Part shown: positions 18,844 to 28,300 of the stretch, piece after piece
Layout of the letters: each line of letters opens with the position of its first letter
Position numbering within the stretch: position 1 is the stretch's first letter
Position numbers and translations under genes: made by a program
Notes under the pieces: model-generated
Seen by the model: the letters and a program-made list of their open reading frames with translations, nothing else
Told to the model about the DNA's origin: nothing
The model's database searches: none
From: Hydrogenophilales bacterium
GTDB taxonomy: Bacteria; Pseudomonadota; Gammaproteobacteria; Burkholderiales; Thiobacillaceae
Assembly (NCBI GenBank): GCA_016703155.1
Contig: JADJCP010000001.1
Coordinates: forward strand, 1-64,000
Direction of reading: 5' to 3'
DNA length: 64,000 nt

Positions 18844-19775
18844 ATCCGACATACACCCTCCTCATCGTCGACGACGAAAAACAGAACCGCACCTTGCTGA
18901 CCGAACTGTTGAAGGATGAGTACCATCTGATCCTCGCCAAGAATGGCATCCAGGCCCTGGATCGGGCCATCGAGCATCGGCCCGACCTGATACTTCTCGA
19001 CGTGCTGATGCCGGAAATGGATGGCCATGCGGTGATCCAGAGTCTCAAAAACGACGACCGTACCAAGGAGATCCCGGTCATTTTCGTCTCGGCACTCGAT
19101 TCCACCGAGAGCGAGGAACGCGGCCTGGAGCTGGGCGCGGTCGACTACATCTCGAAACCATTCAGCCCATCCATCGTCCGGGCACGCGTCCGCAACCATA
19201 TTCAATCCGTGCACCAGCGTCGCCTGCTCGAACAACTTGCCTTGCTCGACGGCCTGACCGAGATCCCCAATCACCGGCGCTTTTCCCAGGTCTACGCGCA
19301 GGAATGGCGCCGGTGCAGGCGCAGCGCCAGCCCGCTCTCGCTGATCGTCGTCGATGTCGACCACTTCAAGATGTACAACGACAGCAATGGCCATGCCGCG
19401 GGCGACATCGTCCTGCGTCAGGTTGCACAGACCTTGAAGGCCGCCGTGAAGCGATCCGGTGATTTCGTTGCACGCTATGGTGGCGAGGAATTCGTGATTC
19501 TGCTCCCCGACATCGATCAGAACGGTGCCGAAGCACTGGCCGAGCAGGTGCGCGCCGAAATCGAATCGTTGTGCATCCCCCACGTAGACTCTCCGGTATC
19601 CCCCTGGGTGACCATCAGTCTGGGAGGCGTCACACAAATCCCCCCGGAATCCCAGGATGAGCCGGAGTTATTCTGTATCGCCGACGCCGCGCTCTACCAG
19701 GCCAAACGACAGGGCCGCAACCGGGTCATCTGGTCGATCCCGACCGAGCCCTGCATCAAGCCTGTGGTGTCTTGA
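18840..19775 (+). CDS. Response regulator diguanylate cyclase (REC-GGDEF)
   Basis: The 311-residue protein has an N-terminal receiver (Asp54 in LILLDVLMPEMDG, switch Lys in ISKPFSP). The C-terminal GGDEF domain has the intact active site GGEEF (residues 214-218) and an RxxD inhibitory site (205-208) five residues upstream. It is therefore predicted to make c-di-GMP and be product-inhibited. The start at 18840 overlaps the kinase stop (ATGA). Output of the TonB receptor/YfiR/kinase operon. Its last 20 bp overlap the convergent thpR gene. Confidence 0.93.
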   Translation: MNPTYTLLIVDDEKQNRTLLTELLKDEYHLILAKNGIQALDRAIEHRPDLILLDVLMPEMDGHAVIQSLKNDDRTKEIPVIFVSALDSTESEERGLELGAVDYISKPFSPSIVRARVRNHIQSVHQRRLLEQLALLDGLTEIPNHRRFSQVYAQEWRRCRRSASPLSLIVVDVDHFKMYNDSNGHAAGDIVLRQVAQTLKAAVKRSGDFVARYGGEEFVILLPDIDQNGAEALAEQVRAEIESLCIPHVDSPVSPWVTISLGGVTQIPPESQDEPELFCIADAALYQAKRQGRNRVIWSIPTEPCIKPVVS

Positions 19776-20331
19776 GCGGCCAGGGTACCAGGCCAAAACG
19801 TTCGACGACCGTGTAGGCCGGTCCGTCCTGCGATAACCTCGACTCGACCAGCACGAATTCACGCGCCGACCAGTGGATCGGCGTCGCCAGTGCGGCCGGC
19901 GCCGCAGTTGGGCAATCGCCACGCCGTACCAGGGTAATGTGCGGCTTATAGGGACGTTGGTCGTAAACGAAGGCTGCGGCAGCCAAGGCCTGTTCCAGGC
20001 TGTCAACCAGTTCATGCAGCGCGTCCGGTGGCTGGCTGGCATGAGATAGGCAATCCGGTTGTGGCGCCAGCAAACCGGCCTGGTCGAAGTCGATATCGAA
20101 ATACGGCGCGCGTACCGTGACGGCGGCCCGGATCAGCTCGGTCAAGCGCTCACGCGCTATATCGCCGATGAACACCAGCGTCAGATGCAAGGTTTCAACG
20201 CGCGTCAGCCGGCCACCGCGCTGAACATGGATCCGGCGTGCTTCACACGCCAGTTGTTCGCGGGTTGCAGCGTCGGGCCATAGGGCGAAAAAAACGCGTG
20301 CCCGGGCCTTCAAGTCTGAATGATCAGACAC
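19756..20331 (-). CDS. thpR: RNA 2',3'-cyclic phosphodiesterase (2'-5' RNA ligase family)
   Basis: The 191-residue 2H-phosphoesterase has two HxTx motifs, H49-L-T-L and H131-I-T-L, spaced as the family requires. It hydrolyses or ligates 2',3'-cyclic phosphate RNA ends. The first ATG (20331) overlaps the ispF 3' end by 22 bp, so the pair is likely co-transcribed. The 3' end overlaps the convergent GGDEF gene by 20 bp, a tight tail-to-tail arrangement. Confidence 0.9.
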   Translation of the reverse strand: MSDHSDLKARARVFFALWPDAATREQLACEARRIHVQRGGRLTRVETLHLTLVFIGDIARERLTELIRAAVTVRAPYFDIDFDQAGLLAPQPDCLSHASQPPDALHELVDSLEQALAAAAFVYDQRPYKPHITLVRRGDCPTAAPAALATPIHWSAREFVLVESRLSQDGPAYTVVERFGLVPWPLKTPQA

Positions 20332-20789
20332 ACCGCCTCCGCCGCGATGCCCTCCTCCCGGCCGGTAAAGCCCAGGCGCTCGGTGGTCGTTGCCTTGACA
20401 TTGACGGCATCCACGGCGATTCCAAGATCAGCCGCGAAACACGTCCTCATGGCCGGGATATGCGGCGCCATCCTGGGCGCCTGGGCGATGATGGTGGCGT
20501 CGACATTGCCTATGGCCCAACCTTGCCCATTCAAGAGCGTGACGACATGGCGCAACAGTTCGCGGCTGTCGATACCCTTGTAGCGGACATCGTTATCCGG
20601 GAAATGCCTGCCGATATCGCCCAGGCCAGCGGCACCGAGCAGGGCGTCACACACCGCGTGGATGAGGACATCGGCGTCGGAGTGGCCGGCCAGTCCCAGA
20701 GGGTGGGGGATTTCCACCCCACCGATGATCAGTTTCCGTCCCGGCGCGAAGGCATGGACATCGTAGCCGTGTCCAACTCGAATCTGCAT
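20310..20789 (-). CDS. ispF: 2-C-methyl-D-erythritol 2,4-cyclodiphosphate synthase
   Basis: MEP isoprenoid pathway enzyme. The 159 residues start MQIRVGHGYDVHAF with zinc ligands Asp10, His12 and His44 (GHSDADVLIHAVCDALLGA). The FPDND motif and the C-terminal NVKATTTERLGFTGREEGIA are present. ispD, the usual partner, is not adjacent; thpR follows instead. Complete. Confidence 0.97.
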   Translation of the reverse strand: MQIRVGHGYDVHAFAPGRKLIIGGVEIPHPLGLAGHSDADVLIHAVCDALLGAAGLGDIGRHFPDNDVRYKGIDSRELLRHVVTLLNGQGWAIGNVDATIIAQAPRMAPHIPAMRTCFAADLGIAVDAVNVKATTTERLGFTGREEGIAAEAVCLIIQT

Positions 20790-20878
20790 GCATCACCTCA
20801 AATTCAACAATGTCGGCCAGTCTGCCCTTGCGCTCGCGAACACAGTAAAATGCGCCGACTTAATTATGTGAGTGTGCC

Positions 20879-21226
20879 ATGAAACTCTACGGTATCCCCA
20901 ATTGCAGCACCGTCAAGAAGGCCCGTCAGTGGCTGGAAGCGCGGGAAATTGCCTATGAATTCCATGATTTCAAGAAAGAAGGCGTGCCCGTTACGCTGAT
21001 GAAAACACTCATGAAGTTGCATGGCTGGGAGGCGCTTCTGAATCGCAATGGGCCAACCTGGCGCAAGTTGCCTGACGACCGCAAGGCCGAAGTCAAGAAC
21101 GCCACCGCGGCCCTGGCGGTGATGCAGGAAAACCCGAGCGTCATCAAACGACCAATCATCGATCAGGATGGCCAGTATCAGGTGGGCTTCACTGAAGACA
21201 ATTACGCCGCCTTTTTCGGTGAATGA
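20879..21226 (+). CDS. yffB: ArsC/Spx-like thioredoxin-fold protein (YffB type)
   Basis: The 115-residue protein of the ArsC/Spx fold starts MKLYGIPNCSTVKKARQWL with a single Cys9 (no CxxC). It contains KEGVPVTLMKTLMKLHGWEALLNRNG and the cis-Pro-like SVIKRPIID. Family members are glutathione-dependent reductase-like proteins whose substrate is unknown. Its stop overlaps the dapE start (ATGA), the same pairing seen with yffB-dapE in other proteobacteria. Confidence 0.85.
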   Translation: MKLYGIPNCSTVKKARQWLEAREIAYEFHDFKKEGVPVTLMKTLMKLHGWEALLNRNGPTWRKLPDDRKAEVKNATAALAVMQENPSVIKRPIIDQDGQYQVGFTEDNYAAFFGE

Positions 21227-22410
21227 CTCCGGTGGCCGCGCATAATCCGGGCAGCCTATCCGATCGCACCCTGGAATACGCTGATCGCACCCTGGAATAC
21301 GCCCGCGAACTCATTGCCCGGCGCTCAAATACGCCCGACGACGCCGGTTGTCAGGCTTGGCTGACTGAGCGCCTGAGCGGCCTCGGTTTCAACATCGAAC
21401 CCCTGATCAGCGGCGACGTCACCAACCTCTGGGCGCGGCGCGGTACAAGCACTCCACTGTTCTGCTTCGCCGGGCATACCGATGTGGTGCCCACCGGGCC
21501 GCTGGAAAAGTGGACCTCGGACCCGTTCCAGCCGATCGAACGCGACGGCCTGCTCTACGGGCGCGGCGCCGCCGACATGAAAGGTTCCATCGCGGCATTT
21601 CTGGCGGCGGTCGAGGCCTTCCTCGCCGAGCACCCCGAGCATCCCGGCTCCATCGCCTGGCTGATCACCTCGGATGAAGAAGGTCCGGCGGTCGACGGCA
21701 CGGTGAAGGTCGTCGAACGCCTGGCGGCGCGCGGCGAGACCCTCGACTACTGCATCGTCGGCGAGCCGACCTGCGCCGAGGTGTTCGGCGACACCATGAA
21801 AAACGGCCGGCGTGGCTCGCTGCATGGCCGCTTGCGCGTCAAGGGTATCCAGGCGCACATCGCCTACCCGCAGATGGGCAAAAATCCGATCCACCTCGCC
21901 GCCCCGGCAATCGCCGAACTGGCCGCGACCGAGTGGGATCAGGGCAATGACTTCTTTCCGCCAACCACGTGGCAAATTTCCAGCATGCATGGCGGCACCG
22001 GGGCGAGCAATGTCATCCCCGGGCACGCCGACATCGTCTTCAACTTTCGCTTCGCCACCGCCAGCAGCGAGGCCAGCCTGAAGGCCAAGGTGCATGAGAT
22101 CCTCGACCGTCATCGCCTGGATTACGAGATCGACTGGGAACTCGGCGCCAAACCCTTCCTGACCCCCCGGGGCCGACTGGTCGAAGCCTTGTCCGAAGCC
22201 ATCCATGAAACCGTCGGCATCACCCCGCAGCCCTCTACCACCGGTGGCACTTCCGACGGTCGGTTCATCGCCGACATCAGCCGCGAAGTCGTCGAATTCG
22301 GGCCGGTCAACAAGACCATCCACAAGATTGATGAATGTGTCGGCATCGACGAACTCATGGCGCTCACTGTCATTTATCGGCGCACACTGGAGAAATTGCT
22401 GAATGTTTGA
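21223..22410 (+). CDS. dapE: Succinyl-diaminopimelate desuccinylase
   Basis: Zinc enzyme of the succinylase route to lysine and meso-DAP. The 395 residues have M20 peptidase metal motifs: CFAGHTDVVPTGP (His), YGRGAADMKGS (Asp), TSDEEGPA (Glu-Glu) and GEPT, plus a His ligand near the end in NKTIHKIDE. The dimerisation lid is in the middle. It starts at ATG 21223, overlapping the yffB stop; its stop lies within prmB. The N-terminus contains a tandem DRTLEYA-DRTLEYA from a 21-bp duplication, making it about 7 residues longer than expected. Confidence 0.95.
   Translation: MTPVAAHNPGSLSDRTLEYADRTLEYARELIARRSNTPDDAGCQAWLTERLSGLGFNIEPLISGDVTNLWARRGTSTPLFCFAGHTDVVPTGPLEKWTSDPFQPIERDGLLYGRGAADMKGSIAAFLAAVEAFLAEHPEHPGSIAWLITSDEEGPAVDGTVKVVERLAARGETLDYCIVGEPTCAEVFGDTMKNGRRGSLHGRLRVKGIQAHIAYPQMGKNPIHLAAPAIAELAATEWDQGNDFFPPTTWQISSMHGGTGASNVIPGHADIVFNFRFATASSEASLKAKVHEILDRHRLDYEIDWELGAKPFLTPRGRLVEALSEAIHETVGITPQPSTTGGTSDGRFIADISREVVEFGPVNKTIHKIDECVGIDELMALTVIYRRTLEKLLNV
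21262..21303 (+). repeat. In-frame 21-bp tandem duplication in dapE
   Basis: GATCGCACCCTGGAATACGC plus T (21262-21282) is followed directly by the same sequence ending in C (21283-21303). This duplicates seven codons (DRTLEYA) ahead of the conserved ELIARRS segment. Confidence 0.9.
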
Positions 22411-23147
22411 TATCGCCACGACTACCCTGCCGACTGTGCGCGATTGGCTGCGTTTCGCTGTTTCACGCTTCAACGAGGCGGGCCTGCATTTCGGGCACGG
22501 CAGCACGGAGGCCTACGACGAGGCCGCCTACCTGATCCTGCACACCCTGCATCTCCCTCTGGACCGGCTTGAACCTTTCCTGGACGCGCGGCTGCTGCCC
22601 GAAGAGGCCAGTGCCGTCGCGGCCATCCTGGAGCGGCGCGTCAAGGAACGCGTGCCCGCCGCGTATTTGACCCGGGAAGCCTGGCTGCATGGCTTCCGTT
22701 TTTATGTCGACGAGCGGGTCATCGTGCCGCGCTCGTTTCTGGCGCCGCTGGTTCTCGACCAGTTCATGCCCTGGATCATGGAGCCTGAACGCATTCGAAG
22801 CGCGTTGGACCTGTGCACGGGTTCAGGCTGCCTGGCCATTTTGCTGGCCCAGGCTTTCCCGGATGCCGAAGTCGATGCCGTCGACCTCTCTAAGGATGCC
22901 CTCGCCGTAGCACGCCGCAACGTCGACAATGGCCCTGGCCTCGGGCCAGGACGGCATGGACGCGGTGCGCGGCATCCTGGCCGGCGCCCGCAAGCACCTC
23001 AAGCCAAGCGGCCTGCTGGCGGTCGAGGTCGGCCATAACCGACATCTGGTGGAACAGGCCGTCCCCGAGCTGGAACTCACCTGGCCCGAGATCGAGGGCG
23101 GCGAAAGCACGATTTTTGTCATCAGCCGGGAGCAGTTGCCCGGTTAA
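22403..23147 (+). pseudogene. prmB: 50S L3 glutamine methyltransferase PrmB with internal deletion
   Basis: PrmB methylates Gln150 of ribosomal protein L3. The N-terminal part (22403-22926) is normal: helical domain, VPRSFLAPLVLDQF and the SAM site LDLCTGSGCLAI...VDAVDLSKDALAVARRNV. It then jumps directly to ALASGQDGMDAVRGIL in the next frame and runs normally to IFVISREQLPG at 23147. Compared with the family, about 55 codons are missing at about 22927, including the catalytic NPPY motif, and the frame changes. As written the gene cannot make an active enzyme: either a real deletion or an assembly collapse. The start overlaps the dapE end by 8 bp. Confidence 0.85.
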
Positions 23148-23180
23148 GCTCGCAGTTAAACGCATCAACGGAATCCCCCC

Positions 23181-23858
23181 ATGGAACAAATCGATATCTT
23201 CGTGACCTCGCTGGCCTCCTTCTGGACGCAGATGGCCAGCTTCATCCCGCAACTGCTTGCCGCGCTGGTCATCCTGTTCCTGGGCTGGATGCTCGCCAAG
23301 GTGGCACGCAGCGGCATCATGCGCCTGCTGAAGGCGCTGAATTTCGACAAGGTCACGGAAAAATCCGGCCTGGAAGCCTTCCTCAAACATGCCGAACTTG
23401 AGGTTTCCCTGGCGACCATTCTGGGTAATCTGATTTATTGGCTGATCATCCTGGTGATGATCGTCACGGTGGCCAATTCGCTCGGCCTGACCATGGTCGC
23501 TGAGCTGTTCAACAAGGTGGTGTTCTATATACCCAACGTGATCGTCGCCATTCTGGTTCTGGTCTTCGGCACCATCCTGGCGCGCTTCATCAACCGCATT
23601 GTCTTCGCCTGGCTGAACAACGTCGGCTTCGATGGCGCGGTGACGGTCTCGACCTTCTCCGAATACGCCATGATGGTCTTCGTGTTCTTCATCGCCATGG
23701 AACAACTGCAGATCGCCAACGAGCTGCTCACCGCGGCCTTCATCATTGCCTTCGGCGCCTTCGGTCTGGCCTTCGCCATCGCTTTCGGCCTCGGCGCCAA
23801 GGACTGGGCCGCGGGCGTGATCGAGAAGCTGACGCATCACAAGAAGCCCGGGCAATAA
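23181..23858 (+). CDS. MscS-related membrane protein (conserved TM helix repeats)
   Basis: The 225-residue protein has about five hydrophobic segments (LLAALVILFLGWMLA, ILGNLIYWLIILVMIVTVAN, VVFYIPNVIVAILVLVFGTILA, YAMMVFVFFIAME, AFIIAFGAFGLAFAIAFGLG). This is the pattern of PF05552-type small-conductance channel proteins. The last helix resembles the MscS pore helix, but the soluble MscS beta domain is absent. The start ATG 23181 is 33 bp after the prmB end. Role in osmotic response is inferred by family only. Confidence 0.75.
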   Translation: MEQIDIFVTSLASFWTQMASFIPQLLAALVILFLGWMLAKVARSGIMRLLKALNFDKVTEKSGLEAFLKHAELEVSLATILGNLIYWLIILVMIVTVANSLGLTMVAELFNKVVFYIPNVIVAILVLVFGTILARFINRIVFAWLNNVGFDGAVTVSTFSEYAMMVFVFFIAMEQLQIANELLTAAFIIAFGAFGLAFAIAFGLGAKDWAAGVIEKLTHHKKPGQ

Positions 23859-24127
23859 ACCACCGCGGGGCGCCGCGCTCCGGCCCGAAAGTACACGGAC
23901 CTCATTACGGTGAAGGGCTGTATTCAGCCGGTTTAATCGGCCGCTGGCTTTCGCCGGTGCGGCGAAATTCCAAGCGCTTTCGGAGCAACCATCGGTGTCA
24001 TAGGCGGCGCACGACGCACCTTCCGGATCATGCGCTTTCTCCTCAAAATAATATTGCACCATAAACCTCAAGTATTTCCTCGCAGAGCCGTTAACACATC
24101 TAGTTCGTGGAACTGTAATGGAACTGT

Positions 24128-25240
24128 ATGCGGCCCGAGTTGGAGACAAGTTTGTCGACCATCCTTATCGTTGACGATTCACGCGAAAATCTTTCTATCC
24201 TCAGCGATTTGCTGCAACCCTTGTATCGGGTGCGCGCCGCCACGTCCGGTGTGAAGGCCTTGCGCATCGCCAAAACCGCTCCGCCTCCCGATCTGGTCCT
24301 GCTTGACGTGATGATGCCGGACATGGACGGCTACCAAGTATTCGAACACCTGCGCGCCGACCCGGCGACGCACGACATCCCGGTTATCTTTGTCACCGCC
24401 ATGGATAGCACCGAGGCCGAGATGCGTGGTCTCGCCGTCGGCGCGGTCGACTACATCACCAAGCCCTTCACCCCCACCCTCGTCCTGGCCCGGGTCGCGA
24501 CCCAACTGGAACTGAAACAGGCGCGGGACTGGTTGCGCGATCAGAATACCTACCTGGAAACCGAGATCGCCAAGCGCATGGCGGAAAATGAGCTCATCCA
24601 GGAGGTAGGCATCCGGGCGCTCGCCCACATCGCCGAAACGCGCGACCCGGAAACCGGCAATCACATCCTGCGCACCCAGGGTTATGTCGAGTTGATGGCC
24701 AATTGTCTGCGCCAGCACCCGCGCTTTTCGGCGGTGCTAACCGATCGTTACATCAAGCTTCTGAGCCGCTCCGCACCGCTGCACGATATCGGCAAGGTCG
24801 GCATCCCCGATGCCATCCTGCAAAAACCCGGCCCGCTGACGCCCGACGAATGGCGCATCATGAAGACCCATGCCCAGCTGGGTAACGATGCCATCGACCT
24901 GGCCGAGCACGATGCCGAGCAGCCTGTCGAGTTTCTCGCGCTGGCGAAGGAGATCGCCCACTGGCATCACGAAAAATGGGACGGCAGCGGCTACCCGGAC
25001 GGCCTCGCCGGCGAAGCTATCCCCCTGTCGGCACGCATCATGGCCCTGGCGGATGTTTTCGACGCCCTGATTTCCCCGCGGGTCTACAAGGCGCCAATGA
25101 GCCACGAAGCCGCCCGAGATATTATCCTTGCCGGGCGCGGCAGCCACTTCGACCCGGACCTGGTCGAAGCATTCAGTGCCCATTTCGAAGCCTTTCAGGC
25201 CATCGCCAGGCGATATCGCGACCCGGAGCCAACGGCATGA
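24128..25240 (+). CDS. Response regulator c-di-GMP phosphodiesterase (REC-HD-GYP)
   Basis: The 370-residue protein has a receiver domain (Asp60 in LVLLDVMMPDMDG, ITKPF), a linker helix and an HD-GYP domain. The latter has HDIGKVGIPD (His-Asp 219-220) and HHEKWDGSGYPDG (GYP at 288-290), so all signature residues are intact. Predicted to linearise c-di-GMP when phosphorylated. The start is weakly set; an overlapping direct repeat of TGGAACTGTA lies just upstream. The giant hybrid kinase 103 bp downstream is the obvious phosphodonor. Confidence 0.92.
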   Translation: MRPELETSLSTILIVDDSRENLSILSDLLQPLYRVRAATSGVKALRIAKTAPPPDLVLLDVMMPDMDGYQVFEHLRADPATHDIPVIFVTAMDSTEAEMRGLAVGAVDYITKPFTPTLVLARVATQLELKQARDWLRDQNTYLETEIAKRMAENELIQEVGIRALAHIAETRDPETGNHILRTQGYVELMANCLRQHPRFSAVLTDRYIKLLSRSAPLHDIGKVGIPDAILQKPGPLTPDEWRIMKTHAQLGNDAIDLAEHDAEQPVEFLALAKEIAHWHHEKWDGSGYPDGLAGEAIPLSARIMALADVFDALISPRVYKAPMSHEAARDIILAGRGSHFDPDLVEAFSAHFEAFQAIARRYRDPEPTA

Positions 25241-25343
25241 ACGCATCGATCCGGACACCGTCGATCAATGATGAAAAGATCATCGCCATGCTCACTAATC
25301 CGCCAACCCCGCACGACGGCAACCGCTAGAGAACCCGGCGGAT

Positions 25344-28300
25344 ATGCCCATCGATCCCAATCCAAACCGCCGGCAACCGGCCCAAATCGGGCACGGCGCG
25401 ATTCTGGCCGTGGTTTTGATTTACGCCGTGTCCGCGGCCTTGTGGATACTCCTCTCCGACAAGGCCGTTGAACTGATTTTCACTGACCCCGGGCACATCA
25501 CCCTGGTCAACATCATCAAAGGCTGGCTATTCGTCGGCGTAACTTCATTGTTGTTGTATGTCCTGATGCGACGCCTTGTCGGCGGGGGCCGCGCCTCAGG
25601 CATACCAGGCATCGGCGGCCGGCGCATCGGGCTGCCATTCGCTTTGCTTGCCACGGTCATCGTCGCGCTGACCGGAGCGGTGATGATGCAAACCCTGGTG
25701 CACCACAAGAAAACCGAAGTCGCGCGCTTGCAGGCGATTGCCGATCTCAAGTCCCGGCTGATCGCCGAATGGATTCGAGAACGCCAGGGCGATGCGGATT
25801 TCATCCTATCGAACAGTCAATACGCTGATCAGTTTCGCCGCTGGCAAGACGCGGGCGACATCAACGAAGGCCAACGGCTAACGGCACGACTCGAACAATT
25901 TCAAAAGAATCGGGGCTATAAGGCCATCTCTATCCTGAATCCCAATGGTGAGAAGCTTTGGGGCAGCGACGCCTCGCCGCGTTCCGTGGAGCCCATATTG
26001 CTTGCCGCGGCAAAGCTCGCCAGTGTGGAACGCAAGAAAGGGCGGGTTGGCCCGTATCTGGATACTTCCGGTAGGGTGTATCTGGATTATGTCGCTCCGT
26101 TCGCGGTCGCATCCGGCCCCGCGCCCCTGGCCGTCCTGCATATCGATCTGGCGGAATGGCTCTTCCCAACCATGCAAACCTGGCCCGTGCCCAGCGCCAG
26201 CGGGGAAACCCTGCTATTTCGGCGAGATGGCGATCGGGTGCGCTTTCTCAATGAACTCAGACACCGTAAAGGGACTTCGCTCAAGTTCACGATTCCGTTA
26301 TCGAAACAGTCCCTGCTCGCGGCGCAGGTAGCGCGCGGCGAAGTCGCCTTGGGCGGCGTCGTGGAAGGCGTCGATTACCGGAACGTTCCCACCATAGGCG
26401 TAGTGCGCGCCGTCTCCGGCACGGACTGGTTCCTGGTCGCGAAGCTGGACCAGGCCGAACTCTATGGCGACGCCCAAAGCAATGCCGCCTGGATTGGTTT
26501 CGCCGGTCTGCTGCTCCTGTTGATGACCGCCGCCGCGGCCCACCTGCTGCGCCAGCGCCAACAACTTGCCGTCGCCGCAAGCGTGCAAAGCTACCAGGAG
26601 GAGCGCCTGAGGACGCTCAGTCTGCTGGGCGCCATCGCCGAGAGTTCGGATGACGCCATCTTCGCCCAGGATCTGGATGGCCGCTACACCCTGTTCAATC
26701 GGGCCGCCAGCGATTTCGTCGGCAAACCGGTCAAGGAGGTATTGGGCCGTGATGACCGGATGCTCTTCTCGCCTGATCTGGCCGAGGCATTGATGGCGTT
26801 CGGTCGGCGGGTCATCGCCGAGAACCGTACCCTCACCCAGGAGCAGGTGATCGACACGCCGAGCGGCGAGCGGACATTCCTGACGACCAAGGGGCCGTTG
26901 CGCGGCGCCGATGGCCAGATCATCGGTGTCTTCGGCATTTCCCGCGATATCACCAGATTCAAGCAAACCGCGGAGGCATTGCAGCGGGTCAACCGGGTCT
27001 TGCACACCCTGAGCGAATGCAATCAGGCCTTGGCGCGTGCCAAGGACGAAGAACACCTGATCCCCGAGGTCTGCCGTCTTGCGGTCGAACTTGGCGGTTA
27101 TCGCCTGGCCTGGGTGGGCTATGCCGAAACAGACGCGGCTCGCACAGTACGGCCCGTGGCGGAAGCCGGCTTTGAAGCCGGCTATCTAGCCGCCATGCAC
27201 ATTTCCTGGGCAGACAACGAGTTTGGGCGCGGCCCGACCGGCAGGGCCATCCGCGAACGCCGCCCGGTCACGGCACTGCACATCCAGACCGATCCCATGT
27301 TCGAGCCTTGGCGCGAGGTGGCCCTGCGTCACGGCTTTGGCTCGTCCATCGCCCTGCCGCTGCTGCTCGATGACGGCCACTGCCTGGGCGCCCTGAACAT
27401 CTACGCCGCCGAGGCTGAAGCCTTCGATGCCGACGAGGTGCTGTTTCTCACCGAGTTGGCGAACGATCTCGCCTACGGCATCCGTGCCCTGCGCGACCGC
27501 GCCGCGCGGGACGCCGCGGAAGCCATGCTGGAGCGGGAGCGCGGCCTCCTCAAGGCCTTGATCAAAAACTTGCCGGATATGGTCTGGCTGAAAGACATGG
27601 AAGGTGTTTACCTGACATGCAACGCCCGTTTCGAGCGGTTTCTCGGGGCCAAGGAGGCGGACATCCTTGGCAGGACCGACTTCGATTTCTTCGACAAGCC
27701 ACTTGCCGATTTTTTCCGTGCCAACGATCGCGCCGCCATCGCCGCCGGCAAGCCGACCGTGAACGAAGAAGAAGTGACCTTTGCCGACGACGGCCACCGG
27801 GAATTGCTGGAAACCATCAAGGCCCCCATGTTCGATGCCCACGGGCAACTCATCGGTGTACTGGGCATTGCCCGCGATGTCACCGCCGCCCACCTGGCCC
27901 AGGAAGCGTTACGCAAGCAAGGCGAAATGTTGGCCGAATCTCAGCGCATCGCCCACATCGGCAGTTGGGAGGCTGAATTGCCCATCGACGGCTTCGTCTG
28001 GAGCGCGCAGACATATCGGCTCTGCGGCGTGTCGCCGGAGTCCTTTACGCCCTCCCACGAAACATTTCTGCCGTTGGTCCATCCGGATGATCGCCCCAGC
28101 ATCATTGCCTGGTTAGACGCCTGCATGGCCGGTGAGCAGCCCGGCGACCTCGAATTCCGGGTGGTCCATCCCGACGGCACGGTGCGCATCATCAGTGGGC
28201 GCGGCGAACTGGTTCGCGATGCCGAGGGTCGGCCGAGCCGCATCGTCGGCACGGCACAAGACATCACCGAGCGCAAGCAGGAGCAGGAAGCGCTGCGCGA

